A DNA stretch of 64,000 nucleotides from Parafrigoribacterium mesophilum (GTDB lineage Bacteria > Actinomycetota > Actinomycetes > Actinomycetales > Microbacteriaceae): positions 2,049,439 through 2,113,438 of the forward strand of contig NZ_JBDJAF010000001.1 in NCBI RefSeq assembly GCF_039652555.1, written 5' to 3'. The notes under the pieces were generated by a model. The model was not told where the DNA came from and made no database searches. It saw only the letters and a list, made by a program, of their open reading frames with translations. Both the position numbers and the translations under genes were made by a program. Within the stretch, counting starts at the first letter, position 1; each line of letters starts with the position of its first letter. Below are positions 8,643-19,139 of this stretch, in pieces.

Positions 8643-8768
8643 ATGAGCGACCCGGACGATAACCGTAAGAAGATCGCCACCGGCCGGATCGTGGTCTGGA
8701 TCGTGGTGGGTGGAATCGGTCTCTACCTGATCGTGAGCGGTCTGATCGGGATCTTCACCAAGGGTTAG
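8643..8768 (+). CDS. small single-pass membrane protein (41 aa)
   Basis: Short frame starting 7 bp after the lysS stop, ATG 8643 to TAG 8766-8768. The N-terminus is charged (MSDPDDNRKKIATGR), followed by one hydrophobic helix of about 20 residues (IVVWIVVGGIGLYLIVSGLIG) and a short FTKG tail, which predicts an N-in single-span protein. The upstream GTGAGGCAGCG could serve as a weak ribosome site. Function unknown. Support is the clean membrane-protein pattern and tight spacing. Confidence 0.6.
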   Translation: MSDPDDNRKKIATGRIVVWIVVGGIGLYLIVSGLIGIFTKG

Positions 8769-8801
8769 CCAGCGATCAGGTTCGCCGCGTATCCTGAGTC
8801 G

Positions 8802-8972
8802 GTGGAGAATTTCTGGGTGAATGCGGCGTGGTCGGTGACGCCGACCATCCTCATCGGGCTCATTTTCTGGCTCGTGCTGCGCACGATCCTGCATGCCGAC
8901 CGCACCGAGCGCAAGGTGTACGCGCAGATCGAGGCCGAGGAGCGCGCGAAGCTAGCTGGCCCCAAGCCCTAG
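8802..8972 (+). CDS. small conserved membrane protein (56 aa)
   Basis: GTG 8802 to TAG 8970-8972. Sequence begins VENFWVNAAWSVTPT, then a single transmembrane helix (ILIGLIFWLVLRTIL) and a charged amphipathic tail HADRTERKVYAQIEAEER. The same arrangement, a small membrane protein downstream of lysS, is familiar from Microbacteriaceae genomes. ATCCTG about 10 nt upstream of the GTG could be a -10-like hexamer for a leaderless message. No function can be assigned. Confidence 0.65.
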   Translation: MENFWVNAAWSVTPTILIGLIFWLVLRTILHADRTERKVYAQIEAEERAKLAGPKP

Positions 8973-9027
8973 CCTCTGCTCGGGCAATGTCGCGTGCGGC
9001 TGGTTGGCGCATGAACTGCCGGTTCGG

Positions 9028-10017
9028 TCAGCCCCGCGGGCGTAGCCGCACGTTCGGGAGGGTTGGCGCTGGCAGCGGGCGTCCGTCGTAGCCGCGCACC
9101 GTGTTGAAGCGACCGTTTTCCGAGCCGCCGCCGACGACATCCGTCTGCCATTGCGTGCGGTAGCCGACGACTTCCTCGTGGGTGCGGCCGATGAAGTTCC
9201 ACCACATCACGATCTGCTCCCCGAACGGCGCACCGCCCAGCAGCAGGATGCGTGCGGGTCCCTCCCCGGACCGGATCGAGAGGGTGGTGGAGCCGGGTGC
9301 GCGGTAGCCCAGGTGCCCGCCCGGGATGAGTACACCGTCGACGTCGACCTCCCCGGTGTCCACGAGAATGCCGTGCTCGAAGCCGGAATCGACCGGGATC
9401 GAAAGCGCGGTGCCCGCCGGCAGGTCGAACTGCGCGCCGACGATCGGGGTGAAGGCTGTGGCGGTCGAGACATGTCCGAGCAGACTGCCCAGGAACACGC
9501 TCACACTCGCGCCGTGGAATTCGAAGACGGGTGGGATGAAGCGTTCAAAGAATGGTGCGCCATGCCGGGCGGCATCCGGTAGCGCGGTCCACAACTGAAC
9601 GCCGTGCAGCACAGTCGTAGTGGGCGTGGACACCTCCGAGTGCTGGATGCCGCCTCCCGCCGTCATCAGGTTGAGCTCGCCGGGGCGCACCGTGGCGTGG
9701 GCCCCCGAGGAGTCGCGGTGCTCGATCTCGCCGGCGAACAGCCAGCTCACCGTCTGCAATCCGGTGTGCGGATGTGGCGGCACCACCATCCCGCCGGTCG
9801 CCGCCACGTCGTCGGGTCCGTAGTGGTCGATGAAGCACCAGGCGCCGATCAGCGACCTCGAGCGCTGCGGCAGCGTGCGTCGTACCGTCATCGCGCGCGG
9901 ACCGCCCAGCGGTACCATCCTCGGTTCCAGCAGTTGTATTGGGGCTTCCACGACTCCGGTTGCGGTCGCCGATGCGGCGCAGACCAACTCCGGTGGATCC
10001 TTCTCGAGGTTGCTCAT
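9028..10017 (-). CDS. pirin family protein
   Basis: 329-residue bicupin protein. The N-terminal cupin has the pirin metal-site pattern: HPHTGLQTVSWLFAGEIEHRDS followed by GGGIQHSE, giving His, His, His and Glu-type ligands; the second cupin is more degenerate (SIPVDSGFEHGILVDTGEVDVDG). Pirins bind Fe(II); some have quercetinase activity or act as redox-sensing cofactors. The C-terminus carries WWNFIGRTHEEV, conserved in the family. ATG at 10017. Transcribed alone, divergently from the HutD-like gene, with an 82-nt palindromic element between them. Confidence 0.88.
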   Translation of the reverse strand: MSNLEKDPPELVCAASATATGVVEAPIQLLEPRMVPLGGPRAMTVRRTLPQRSRSLIGAWCFIDHYGPDDVAATGGMVVPPHPHTGLQTVSWLFAGEIEHRDSSGAHATVRPGELNLMTAGGGIQHSEVSTPTTTVLHGVQLWTALPDAARHGAPFFERFIPPVFEFHGASVSVFLGSLLGHVSTATAFTPIVGAQFDLPAGTALSIPVDSGFEHGILVDTGEVDVDGVLIPGGHLGYRAPGSTTLSIRSGEGPARILLLGGAPFGEQIVMWWNFIGRTHEEVVGYRTQWQTDVVGGGSENGRFNTVRGYDGRPLPAPTLPNVRLRPRG

Positions 10018-10050
10018 GGATGCATGCTAACCCGCCCCTCCCGTCTCCAT

Positions 10051-10132
10051 CCCATCTCAAGGAGTTTCTGTATCCAGGGCCCCCGGATGCCGGGCAGCGG
10101 GCTGCTCGGCGACAGAAACTCCGTGAGACGGG
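10051..10132. repeat. palindromic element family A, copy 1 (82 nt)
   Basis: Terminal inverted repeats CCCATCTCAAGGAGTTTCTG (10051-) and its partner ending CTCCGTGAGACGGG (10112-10132) match at 19 of 21 positions. The core is GC-rich and can itself fold. Same ends and almost the same length as copies at 13660-13740 and 35304-35384. Sits between the divergent pirin and HutD-like genes, near the pirin start, so it could lie in one of their 5' leaders. Confidence 0.85.
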
Positions 10133-10206
10133 CTGGTGGGACGGCTGGTGGGACGGACTGGTGGGTGGGAGGGGGGAGGTGTTGGGCGCGGTGGGAAGAT
10201 GGTGGC

Positions 10207-10824
10207 ATGGAGTACGGAGTGCGGCACCTGCGGTTCGCGCAGTACCGGGTCACCCCGTGGCAGAACGGCAAGGGCGTGACCCGCGAAATCGCCGCCTCTG
10301 CGACGTCCGTCGGTTCCGACGCTGCGCCCGATTGGCGCATCAGCATGGCGACGGTCACCGAAGACGCGCCGTTCTCCCGGTTTCCGGGGCTAGTGCGCAC
10401 CCTCGGCGTGGTGGCCGGCGCGGGAATCGAGCTGACCATTGCCGGGAACTCCCGGCCGATCCACGTCGGTGACGCGCCGGCGGTCTTCCCCGGGGACGTG
10501 CCGGCCTCGGCGCGTCCGCTGGACGGCCCGGTGTTCGACCTCAACCTCATGGTGAACCCGGCCCGAATCATGGGTCGGATGTCCGGCATTCCGGCCGGCA
10601 CCCACGACCTCGCGGGGCTGTCCTGGTTCGTGGTCGCGCTGGTGGACGGCCTTGAGCTGCGCATCAACGATCGGCAACCGCTCGCCCTGCCACGGCTGGA
10701 CACCGCCAAGCTGGACCTACGGGCCGGCCCGCTCGCCCGGCTCACGCTGAGCCGATCCGTCGCGGATGCGGCGGGCGCGGCATCCGGAGCGCCGGTCGCG
10801 TACCTGCTTAGCATCTCCCATTGA
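10207..10824 (+). CDS. HutD family protein
   Basis: 205 residues, ATG 10207. Contains the HutD-type cupin pattern: WQNGKGVTREIA near the N-terminus, DWRISMATVTEDAPFSRFPG, and FDLNLMVNPAR. HutD proteins (Ves family) are associated with histidine utilisation in proteobacteria, though their biochemical role is uncertain; no hut genes are present here. Monocistronic. Followed by about 230 bp of non-coding sequence that precedes clpC. Confidence 0.8.
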   Translation: MEYGVRHLRFAQYRVTPWQNGKGVTREIAASATSVGSDAAPDWRISMATVTEDAPFSRFPGLVRTLGVVAGAGIELTIAGNSRPIHVGDAPAVFPGDVPASARPLDGPVFDLNLMVNPARIMGRMSGIPAGTHDLAGLSWFVVALVDGLELRINDRQPLALPRLDTAKLDLRAGPLARLTLSRSVADAAGAASGAPVAYLLSISH

Positions 10825-11056
10825 CCGTCCTGCAGATGCAGCGCGAACCCAGCCGGGGGGTTGCGGGCGCGTGTCCGACGCATCCGCCGTGCGCGCGGTG
10901 GCCCGAACGCACCCACGCCGGACGAGGTTTTGTCAGGCAGATGCGCCCCCAGAACTGGGTCACGCCCAGGGCGAACAGGGGCACTATTCCGGGGCAGCGC
11001 TGGTTACTCTCTTTGTAACGGCATCGAACCAGCCCGGTGCCGGAGGAGTTAACGAG
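10825..11056 (+). promoter_or_regulatory. clpC upstream region
   Basis: 232 bp without a convincing gene. It holds a small inverted repeat GTTAC-TCTCTTT-GTAAC (11003-11019) 37 bp before the clpC ATG and a GGAGGAG ribosome site. Actinobacterial clp genes are usually controlled by ClgR or HspR; I could not see a clear ClgR or HAIR box, so the regulator is unassigned. Confidence 0.35.
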
Positions 11057-13549
<2,493 letters not shown>

Positions 13550-13584
13550 TCGACAGCACATCCCGGGCACGCTCCGGTGGCATC

Positions 13585-13620
13585 CGGAAGCCGGCACGGT
13601 TCACCCCGTGCCGGCTTCCG
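13585..13620 (+). terminator. clpC hairpin terminator
   Basis: Perfect 15-bp stem (13585-13599 with 13606-13620, core GGAAGCCGGCACGG) closing a 6-nt loop, 35 bp after the clpC stop. No T-tract follows, as is common in high-GC Actinobacteria. Confidence 0.8.
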
Positions 13621-13659
13621 TGCACCGGCGCTCGGCGCACCCCGCCCGGTCGTGGTGAA

Positions 13660-13740
13660 CCCGTTTCACGGAGATTTTGCAGTCAGTAAGCTGGAATCGC
13701 CTACTTCCCAGTCGCGGAAGCAGATTCTCCTTGAGATGGG
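13660..13740. repeat. palindromic element family A, copy 2 (81 nt)
   Basis: Inverted ends CCCGTTTCACGGAGATTTTG and CAGATTCTCCTTGAGATGGG match at 16 of 21 positions. The inner part has its own short stem (CTGGAA with TTCCCAG). It ends 5 bp before the argA ATG, so the element supplies the immediate upstream sequence of that gene, including its only candidate ribosome-binding purines. Confidence 0.83.
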
Positions 13741-13745
13741 ACTGG

Positions 13746-14255
13746 ATGACAGAGAGCGGTTTTACCGTGCGTCCCGCGCGCACGAGCGATGTCGGGCCGA
13801 TTCGGCAGCTGGTGGAGCCGCTCGTCCAGCGGCGCATCCTGCTCGGTAAAGACGCGGTCGTGTTCTACGAGGCGATTCAGGAGTTCCGGGTCGCGGTCGA
13901 CGCGTCCGGCAACACGATCGGCTGCGGCGCCCTCCACGTGATGTGGGAGGACCTGGCCGAGGTGCGCACGCTGGCGGTAGTGCCGCAGTGGCTGCGCAAG
14001 GGCGTCGGCCACAAACTGCTCACCACGCTCGAATCCGACGCCACCGAGCTCGGGCTGAGCAGGCTGTTCTGCCTCACCTTCGAGACCGAGTTCTTTCAGC
14101 GGCACGGATTCTTCCCCATGGGGGAGAAGAGCGTTGAGCCGGATGTCTACTCCGAGATGCTGCGATCGCCCGACGAGGGCGTCGCGGAGTTCCTCGACCT
14201 GGCCCGGGTGAAGCCGAACACGCTCGGCAACACACGGATGCTCAAGCTGCTGTAG
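13746..14255 (+). CDS. argA: amino-acid N-acetyltransferase (N-acetylglutamate synthase, actinobacterial ArgA type)
   Basis: 169-residue GNAT protein that acetylates glutamate with acetyl-CoA to start arginine synthesis. The acetyl-CoA loop region reads VVPQWLRKGVGHKLL, and the C-terminal signature FETEFFQRHGFF...GVAEFLDLARVKPNTLGNTRML closely resembles the mycobacterial short ArgA (Rv2747-like), as I recall it. ATG 13746 is chosen because MTESGFTVRPARTSDV starts the GNAT fold; its ribosome site is weak and derived from the adjoining palindromic element. No other arg genes are close. Confidence 0.85.
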   Translation: MTESGFTVRPARTSDVGPIRQLVEPLVQRRILLGKDAVVFYEAIQEFRVAVDASGNTIGCGALHVMWEDLAEVRTLAVVPQWLRKGVGHKLLTTLESDATELGLSRLFCLTFETEFFQRHGFFPMGEKSVEPDVYSEMLRSPDEGVAEFLDLARVKPNTLGNTRMLKLL

Positions 14256-14327
14256 CTGCAGCATCCGCCGCCGCACACGCCGCCGAATCGGCGCCGGATC
14301 GTGCTGCTTCGCACCTACTCTTATGGC

Positions 14328-14939
14328 ATGTCGACGTTTCGGAATCCCGTCGGCCCCCAGCCCAGCGGCGTTTACTGGCGGCGGCGATTGATGGTGGGCC
14401 TCGGCGTGCTCGCCGTGATCGTCATCATCGTGATGATCATCACCCGCCCGGGCAGCGGCGACGCGGCGGTGAAGGACCCCGGAGCGAGCGTAAGCCCCTC
14501 GCCGACGAAGTCGGCCGCCGCCGCCCAGAAAGAAGGCGACCCCTGCGTGCCGGCCAGCATCAAGCTGGAGCCGGTGACCGACAAGGGCGTCTACAACGCG
14601 GGTGAAAACCCGCTGATCAGCATGAAGATCACCAACACGTCCACCGTCGCCTGCACCATGAACGCCGGGTCGACGCTGCAGCAACTGCGGATCACCAGCG
14701 GCAGCGAACTGATCTGGTCGTCGAAGGACTGCCAGAAAGACCCGGTGGACGTGCCGGTGATCCTGCAGCCGAACACGCCGCAATCCACGGCGCCGATCCC
14801 CTGGGATCGCACCCGCTCGTCCGCCGGCACCTGTGACGCGGAGCGCAACAAGGTCAAAGCCGGCGGCGCCAGCTACCATCTCAGCGTGCTGCTCGGCGAA
14901 CTGAAGTCCGCCGGAACGGTGCAGTTCATCCTGAACTAG
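14328..14939 (+). CDS. membrane-anchored extracytoplasmic protein of unknown function
   Basis: 203 residues. A single N-terminal membrane helix (LMVGLGVLAVIVIIVMIIT, residues ~21-40) is followed by a Ser/Pro/Thr linker and an extracellular beta-rich domain with four cysteines (DPC, VACTM, KDCQKD, GTCDAE) that could form two disulfides. The domain looks like a DUF4232-style immunoglobulin-like fold (MKITNTSTVACTMN) but the match is not certain. The stop codon overlaps that of radA on the other strand. Confidence 0.65.
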   Translation: MSTFRNPVGPQPSGVYWRRRLMVGLGVLAVIVIIVMIITRPGSGDAAVKDPGASVSPSPTKSAAAAQKEGDPCVPASIKLEPVTDKGVYNAGENPLISMKITNTSTVACTMNAGSTLQQLRITSGSELIWSSKDCQKDPVDVPVILQPNTPQSTAPIPWDRTRSSAGTCDAERNKVKAGGASYHLSVLLGELKSAGTVQFILN

Positions 14940-16318
14940 GCGCCGCGTTCCAGGTCGGGGAGGTACTCCTCCACGACACCGACCAGGCGGGACGGCACCG
15001 CCGCGAACGCGGCACGCACCGCATCGCCCAACCGGCCGATTCTCGCATCCAGCACCGTGGTGTAGCCCAGCCGGCGAGCCTCAGCCAGGCGTTGCTTGGC
15101 GTTCGAGACGGGCCGGATCTCCCCAGCCAGGCTGACCTCCCCCACCACTGCGAGGGTGTGACTGAGCGCGGTGTCGGTCAGTGCGCTGGCCAGGGCCAGC
15201 GCGATCGCGAGGTCCGCGCCGGGTTCGGTGAGCCGGATGCCGCCGACCGTCGACACATACACGTCGCAGCTGGAGAATTCCAGCTTCAGCCGCCGCTCCA
15301 TCACCGCGAGCAGCATCGCCACCCGGGAGGAGTCGACCCCGTTCACGACCCGGCGCGGTTGCGACTGGGAGGACTTGGCGACGAGCGCCTGCACTTCGAC
15401 AGGCAGCGCGCGCCGCCCCTCGACCGCGACCGTGACACAGGTGCCGCTCACCGGTCCTCGGCCATGGCTGAGAAACAGCCCGCTCGGGTCTTCCACCTCG
15501 ATGATGCCGTCTCCGGTCATCTCGAAGCAGCCCACCTCATCCGTGGGGCCGAAGCGGTTCTTCTGGGCACGGATGAACCGCAGGTTGGTCTGCCGGTCGC
15601 CCTCGAAGTGGCAGACCACGTCCACCAGGTGCTCGAGCAGGCGGGGGCCGGCGATCGAGCCGTCCTTGGTCACGTGGCCGACGAGCAGGATCGGCAGGTT
15701 GCGGTCCTTGGAGACTCGGATGAGCGTCGCCGCCACCTCCCTCACCTGCGCGGGCCCGCCGGCCAGCCCGTCGGTCAGCGACGAGGACACGGTCTGCACC
15801 GAGTCCACGATGACCAGGTGTGGTTGGGTTTGGTCGATCTGGCCCAGGATGGTGGCCAGATCGGTCTCCGCGGCGAGGAACAGGCTCGGGTGCAGCGCGT
15901 TCGTGCGTTCCGCGCGCAGTCGCACCTGGTTGACTGATTCCTCCGCGCTCACGTAGAGCACCCGCATCCCGCTCTCCGCGGCGCGGGAGGCCACCTCCAG
16001 CAGCAGCGTCGACTTGCCGACCCCCGGCTCACCGCTGAGCAGGATGGTGGCGCCTGGCACGATGCCGCCGCCGAGCACGCGGTCGAACTCCTGGATGCCG
16101 CTAGGCCAGTGCGCGACACTCTCCGCGCTGATCTCGGTGATGGGACGCGCCGCCCGGGCATCGCTCACCCGGCTGGCGGTGACGTGCGGGCTCGGCGCGG
16201 CCTGGTCGAGTGCATCCAGCACCGTGCCCCAGCTCTGGCATTCGCCGCAGCGGCCGGCCCATTTGGGTGTCGTCCATCCGCATTCGGTGCATCGGTAATT
16301 GCTGGTGGAACGGGCCAT
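14936..16318 (-). CDS. radA: DNA repair protein RadA
   Basis: 460 residues. N-terminal C4 zinc finger YRCTECGWTTPKWAGRCGEC, a RecA-like ATPase with Walker A GEPGVGKST near residue 97 and the RadA-specific KNRFGPTDE motif, then a Lon-protease-like C-terminal domain (EVSLAGEIRPVSN). RadA promotes branch migration and processing of recombination intermediates. ATG at 16318. Its TAG and the TAG of the convergent upstream neighbour share the palindrome CTAG at 14936-14939. Confidence 0.95.
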   Translation of the reverse strand: MARSTSNYRCTECGWTTPKWAGRCGECQSWGTVLDALDQAAPSPHVTASRVSDARAARPITEISAESVAHWPSGIQEFDRVLGGGIVPGATILLSGEPGVGKSTLLLEVASRAAESGMRVLYVSAEESVNQVRLRAERTNALHPSLFLAAETDLATILGQIDQTQPHLVIVDSVQTVSSSLTDGLAGGPAQVREVAATLIRVSKDRNLPILLVGHVTKDGSIAGPRLLEHLVDVVCHFEGDRQTNLRFIRAQKNRFGPTDEVGCFEMTGDGIIEVEDPSGLFLSHGRGPVSGTCVTVAVEGRRALPVEVQALVAKSSQSQPRRVVNGVDSSRVAMLLAVMERRLKLEFSSCDVYVSTVGGIRLTEPGADLAIALALASALTDTALSHTLAVVGEVSLAGEIRPVSNAKQRLAEARRLGYTTVLDARIGRLGDAVRAAFAAVPSRLVGVVEEYLPDLERGA

Positions 16319-16367
16319 GGGGCCAGCCTAATCGGCAGCACCGACGCAGCCTCCGGCTACACGCCCG

Positions 16368-17126
16368 CTAGCGGCGTAGCATCCGGTCGAGCGCCTTGGG
16401 GAGGAGAGGAAGGAACGCGGATGCCCAGGTGCTGTAGCCGCGGTCGTTCGGGTGGAAGAAGTCCACCGACACGTCCCGCAGCGCGGTGCGCGAGACGCCG
16501 CGGCGTTTCGTGGCGTCGTGCAGCGGCACCAGGGTGAGCGAGTGGTCCGCCACGACCTGGTGCACGATGGTGTTGGCGATCGCCACGTTCCGTTCCCGCT
16601 CGCCTAGGTAGAAGCTGGGCAGGTCCGCCACGAGTGCATTCGGCGGCAACGCTGCGCACAGTTGCTCGAACTCGCGGGCGAATCGCTTCCGGTCGAACTC
16701 CGCGATGTCGTTCGCACCCACCGACACCGTGATGACGTCCGCTTCCAGGCCGTGAAGCTGGGGCACCTGCTTCGCCAGCACGTCTCGCAGCCGCGCGCCG
16801 GCCTGGCTGAGGTTGATCACCCGCACGCTCTGACCGGAACTGGCGCGCAAGTGCTTGGCGATCAGCCCGACGTAGCTGCGGCCCGGCCGGCTCGCACCGA
16901 TGCCTTGAGCCGCGGAGTCGCCCATCGCCACATAGAGCAGGTCGCCGGTGCCTGTGCGCTGGTCTTTCCACCATTTCGCGTTGATCTGGTGCGTGCTCAG
17001 CAGGTGGGTTTCGCCGTGATGGCGGCGCCGCTCGACGAGCCACACGATCACCGCTCCGCCCACCACTACGAGGGCGATGCCGGAGATCACCGCCAGCAGC
17101 ACGGCATCACGAAAGTCGACAAGCAC
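16368..17126 (-). CDS. membrane-anchored SGNH/GDSL hydrolase
   Basis: 252 residues: one N-terminal hydrophobic helix (residues ~10-30, LAVISGIALVVVGGAVIVWLV) followed by an SGNH esterase domain. Blocks are visible in order: GDSAAQGIGAS (catalytic Ser), a block II Gly/Asn region, VGANDI (Asn), and DFFHPNDRGY (Asp-x-x-His). Such enzymes act on ester bonds of lipids or cell-wall glycans outside the membrane; substrate unknown. GTG at 17126 has no ribosome site, but GATACT lies 8 nt upstream, suggesting a leaderless transcript. Confidence 0.85.
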   Translation of the reverse strand: MLVDFRDAVLLAVISGIALVVVGGAVIVWLVERRRHHGETHLLSTHQINAKWWKDQRTGTGDLLYVAMGDSAAQGIGASRPGRSYVGLIAKHLRASSGQSVRVINLSQAGARLRDVLAKQVPQLHGLEADVITVSVGANDIAEFDRKRFAREFEQLCAALPPNALVADLPSFYLGERERNVAIANTIVHQVVADHSLTLVPLHDATKRRGVSRTALRDVSVDFFHPNDRGYSTWASAFLPLLPKALDRMLRR

Positions 17127-17212
17127 GCGTCACAGTATCTCGCCCACCTTGCCGTTACCTGGGGCGCAGCCGGTAGGGCCGCGCTCGAAGCAAACCAGGC
17201 CCGATCGTGTAC

Positions 17213-17218
17213 TAAACT
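17213..17218 (+). promoter_or_regulatory. -10 element of the tRNA-Ser gene
   Basis: TAAACT ends 7 bp before the first base of the mature tRNA, the spacing expected for a -10 box whose transcript starts at or next to the tRNA 5' end. No good -35 match was seen at the standard distance. Confidence 0.45.
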
Positions 17219-17225
17219 CGTCCGC

Positions 17226-17315
17226 GGTACCGTGTCCGAGTGGCCGAAGGTGCAACTCTCGAAAAGTTGTGTGGGTGAAAGCCCACCGTGGGTTCAAATC
17301 CCACCGGTACCGCCA
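17226..17315 (+). tRNA. tRNA-Ser (anticodon CGA)
   Basis: 90-nt class II tRNA. Acceptor strands GGTACCG (17226-17232) and CGGTACC (17305-17311) pair perfectly; discriminator G, and CCA is encoded. The anticodon stem CAACT/AGTTG encloses loop CTCGAAA, giving anticodon CGA, which reads UCG. A long variable arm (GTGGGTGAAAGCCCAC) and a GTGGG-TTCAAAT-CCCAC T arm are present. Confidence 0.96.
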
Positions 17316-17365
17316 TTCCTGCCGTCGTGCTGCCATGCGCGCCCGCGGCGTCGTAACGTGGAGGC

Positions 17366-18388
17366 GTGTTCACCTTCACCGACTTGCGCATCCGAATTCT
17401 CGCCGCACCTATGGCCGGCGGTCCGTCCACGCCGGCGCTGGTACGCGCCGCCGCGTCGGTGGGAGCGTTCGGCTTCCTCGCCGCCGGCAGCAAGAGCGTG
17501 GATGCCTTGGCCGCCCAGGTCGCTGAGGCGTTGACCACCGTGGACGGCCCGTTCGGCGTGAACCTGTTCGTCCCCGGGACGGTGCGCGGCAATCCAGCCC
17601 AGGTGCAGGCTTACCGTGCCGAGCTCGAGGCCGATGCGGCGCGCTACGACGTGCCACTGCCGCAGCCGGCCGCGGACACCACGGACCACTGGGCCGACAA
17701 GATCGAATACCTGCTCGCGCATCCGGTGCCCGTGGTGTCTTTCACGTTCGGCACCCCGCCGGCCGATGTCGTCGAACGGATGCACGCGGTCGGCACCCAC
17801 GTCAGCGTCATGGTGACCGATCCGGACGAGGCCGCCGCCGCTGAGGCCTCCGGTGCCGACAGCCTCGTGGTGCAGGGTCCGGATGCCGGCGGCCACCGCG
17901 GCACGCACGCGGTCGACAAGTCACCGGATACCCGCGACCTAGACCAGTTGCTCGCGGACGTGCAGTCGGTCAGCGCGCTCCCGCTCGTCGCGGCCGGCGG
18001 CATCGGCACGGCCGAGCGGGTCGTCGAGCTACTGGCCCGCGGTGCGGTGGCGGCGCAGGTGGGAACCGCGCTGCTCCTGACCCCGGAGTGCGGAGCCTCC
18101 GCCGTGCACAAGGAGGCGCTGCGCTCGGGGGCGTATCCCGGCACGACGCTCACCCGGGCATTCTCGGGTCGGCTCGCCCGCGGACTGACGAACCGGTTCA
18201 TCATGGACCACGACGACACCGCCCCGGCCGCGTACCCCGAGGTCAACCAGCTCACCCGGCCGCTGCGCGCCGCCGCGGCGGCCGCCGGCGACCCGGGCGG
18301 CGTCTCGCTGTGGGCCGGCACCGGATTCCGCGACATTCGCGAAGCGCCGGCCGCCGACGTCATCGTGGGGCTGTGGGCCCGCGGCTGA
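17366..18388 (+). CDS. nitronate monooxygenase (NMO / 2-nitropropane dioxygenase family)
   Basis: 340-residue FMN-dependent TIM barrel that oxidises toxic nitronates such as propionate 3-nitronate. Seen: N-terminal ILAAPMAGGPSTPALVRAA, central VVQGPDAGGHRGTH containing the catalytic-type His, phosphate-binding LVAAGGIGTAERV, and MDHDDTAPAAYPEVNQLT. GTG 17366 lies only 2 bp after a GGAGG, so either an unusually short spacing or a leaderless start. Single gene, ending in a palindromic repeat that separates it from the convergent aldolase operon. Confidence 0.87.
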   Translation: MFTFTDLRIRILAAPMAGGPSTPALVRAAASVGAFGFLAAGSKSVDALAAQVAEALTTVDGPFGVNLFVPGTVRGNPAQVQAYRAELEADAARYDVPLPQPAADTTDHWADKIEYLLAHPVPVVSFTFGTPPADVVERMHAVGTHVSVMVTDPDEAAAAEASGADSLVVQGPDAGGHRGTHAVDKSPDTRDLDQLLADVQSVSALPLVAAGGIGTAERVVELLARGAVAAQVGTALLLTPECGASAVHKEALRSGAYPGTTLTRAFSGRLARGLTNRFIMDHDDTAPAAYPEVNQLTRPLRAAAAAAGDPGGVSLWAGTGFRDIREAPAADVIVGLWARG

Positions 18389-18406
18389 CGGCCATCATCA
18401 CACGTT

Positions 18407-18486
18407 CCGGTGGTCGAGCCCTGTCGCGGTGGTCGAGCCCCGTCGAGACCCGCGTACGGGCGATTTCGACGGGGCTCGAATTATCG
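18407..18486. repeat. palindromic GGTGGTCGAG element (family D, copy 1)
   Basis: Lies between the convergent NMO and RraA-like genes. A perfect 14-bp inverted repeat, TCGAGCCCCGTCGA (18433-18446) with TCGACGGGGCTCGA (18466-18479), is preceded by a second half copy starting CCGGTGGTCGAG at 18407. The structure would work as a bidirectional terminator. Related copies: 28768-28847, 63515-63598 and 63604-63650. Confidence 0.8.
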
Positions 18487-18491
18487 GACGC

Positions 18492-19139
18492 TCATCCCTG
18501 GGATTCCAGCTCGGCCTCCCGGGCACGCAGCCCGTGCATGTCGTAGCTGAGCTCGCCGGCCTTCAGCCGAACTCGCATGGCGGCCTCCTTGTCGCGACGT
18601 GCCCGGGCCGCAGCAAGCGAGGCATCTACCTCGTCGCGGGCCACGACCACCGCGCCGTCGGCATCCAAGATGATGATGTCGCCCGGCTCGATGCTGGCGC
18701 CTCCCACGGTGACCGGCACGTCGACGTGGCCGGGATCGGCCTTGACGGCACCGCGGACACGGATCCATCTCGCCCACACCGGCAGGCCGAGTTCGGTGAC
18801 CTCCTCGAAGTCGCGGATCGAGGCATTCACCAGCACCCCGGCCGCCCCGTGCACCTGCGCCTGGGTCAGCAGCAGGTCGCCGACGAGCGCGACCGGCTGC
18901 GGCTCCGGCATCGTGAGCACCAGCACGTCGCCGGGGGTCAGGTGCGACATCACGGCGTGCACCGCCCAGTTGTCGCCCTGAGCGCAGGAGGCGATCCGGG
19001 CCGGCCCGGCCACCCGGGAACCGGGCTGCAGCTGGGTGAACTGGATGTCGATCAACCCACGCCGGCCCTGCGCCTCGTAGACGGTGGCGGTGCCGAGCTC
19101 GGCGAGTTCCTCCAGGATGTCCTGGCTGACCCCGCTCAC
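18492..19139 (-). CDS. RraA-family aldolase, probable 4-carboxy-4-hydroxy-2-oxoadipate aldolase
   Basis: 215 residues of the RraA-like class II pyruvate-aldolase fold. Family landmarks are GTATVYEAQGRRG, ASCAQGDNWAVHAVM, the pyruvate-binding segment GVLVNASIRDFEEV with the RDxxE pattern, and DIIILDADGAVVV. In LigK/GalC-type enzymes this fold cleaves 4-carboxy-4-hydroxy-2-oxoadipate to pyruvate and oxaloacetate and also decarboxylates oxaloacetate. A true RraA RNase E regulator is unlikely given the metabolic operon. GTG 19139 overlaps the stop of the GalB-like gene. Last gene of the five-gene operon. Confidence 0.82.
   Translation of the reverse strand: MSGVSQDILEELAELGTATVYEAQGRRGLIDIQFTQLQPGSRVAGPARIASCAQGDNWAVHAVMSHLTPGDVLVLTMPEPQPVALVGDLLLTQAQVHGAAGVLVNASIRDFEEVTELGLPVWARWIRVRGAVKADPGHVDVPVTVGGASIEPGDIIILDADGAVVVARDEVDASLAAARARRDKEAAMRVRLKAGELSYDMHGLRAREAELESQG

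Noticed and set aside
18492..19139. RraA-like protein as a regulator of RNase E
   Set aside because: Encoded with a GalB-like hydratase in a metabolic operon and keeps the aldolase RDxxE pattern; aldolase is the better reading.
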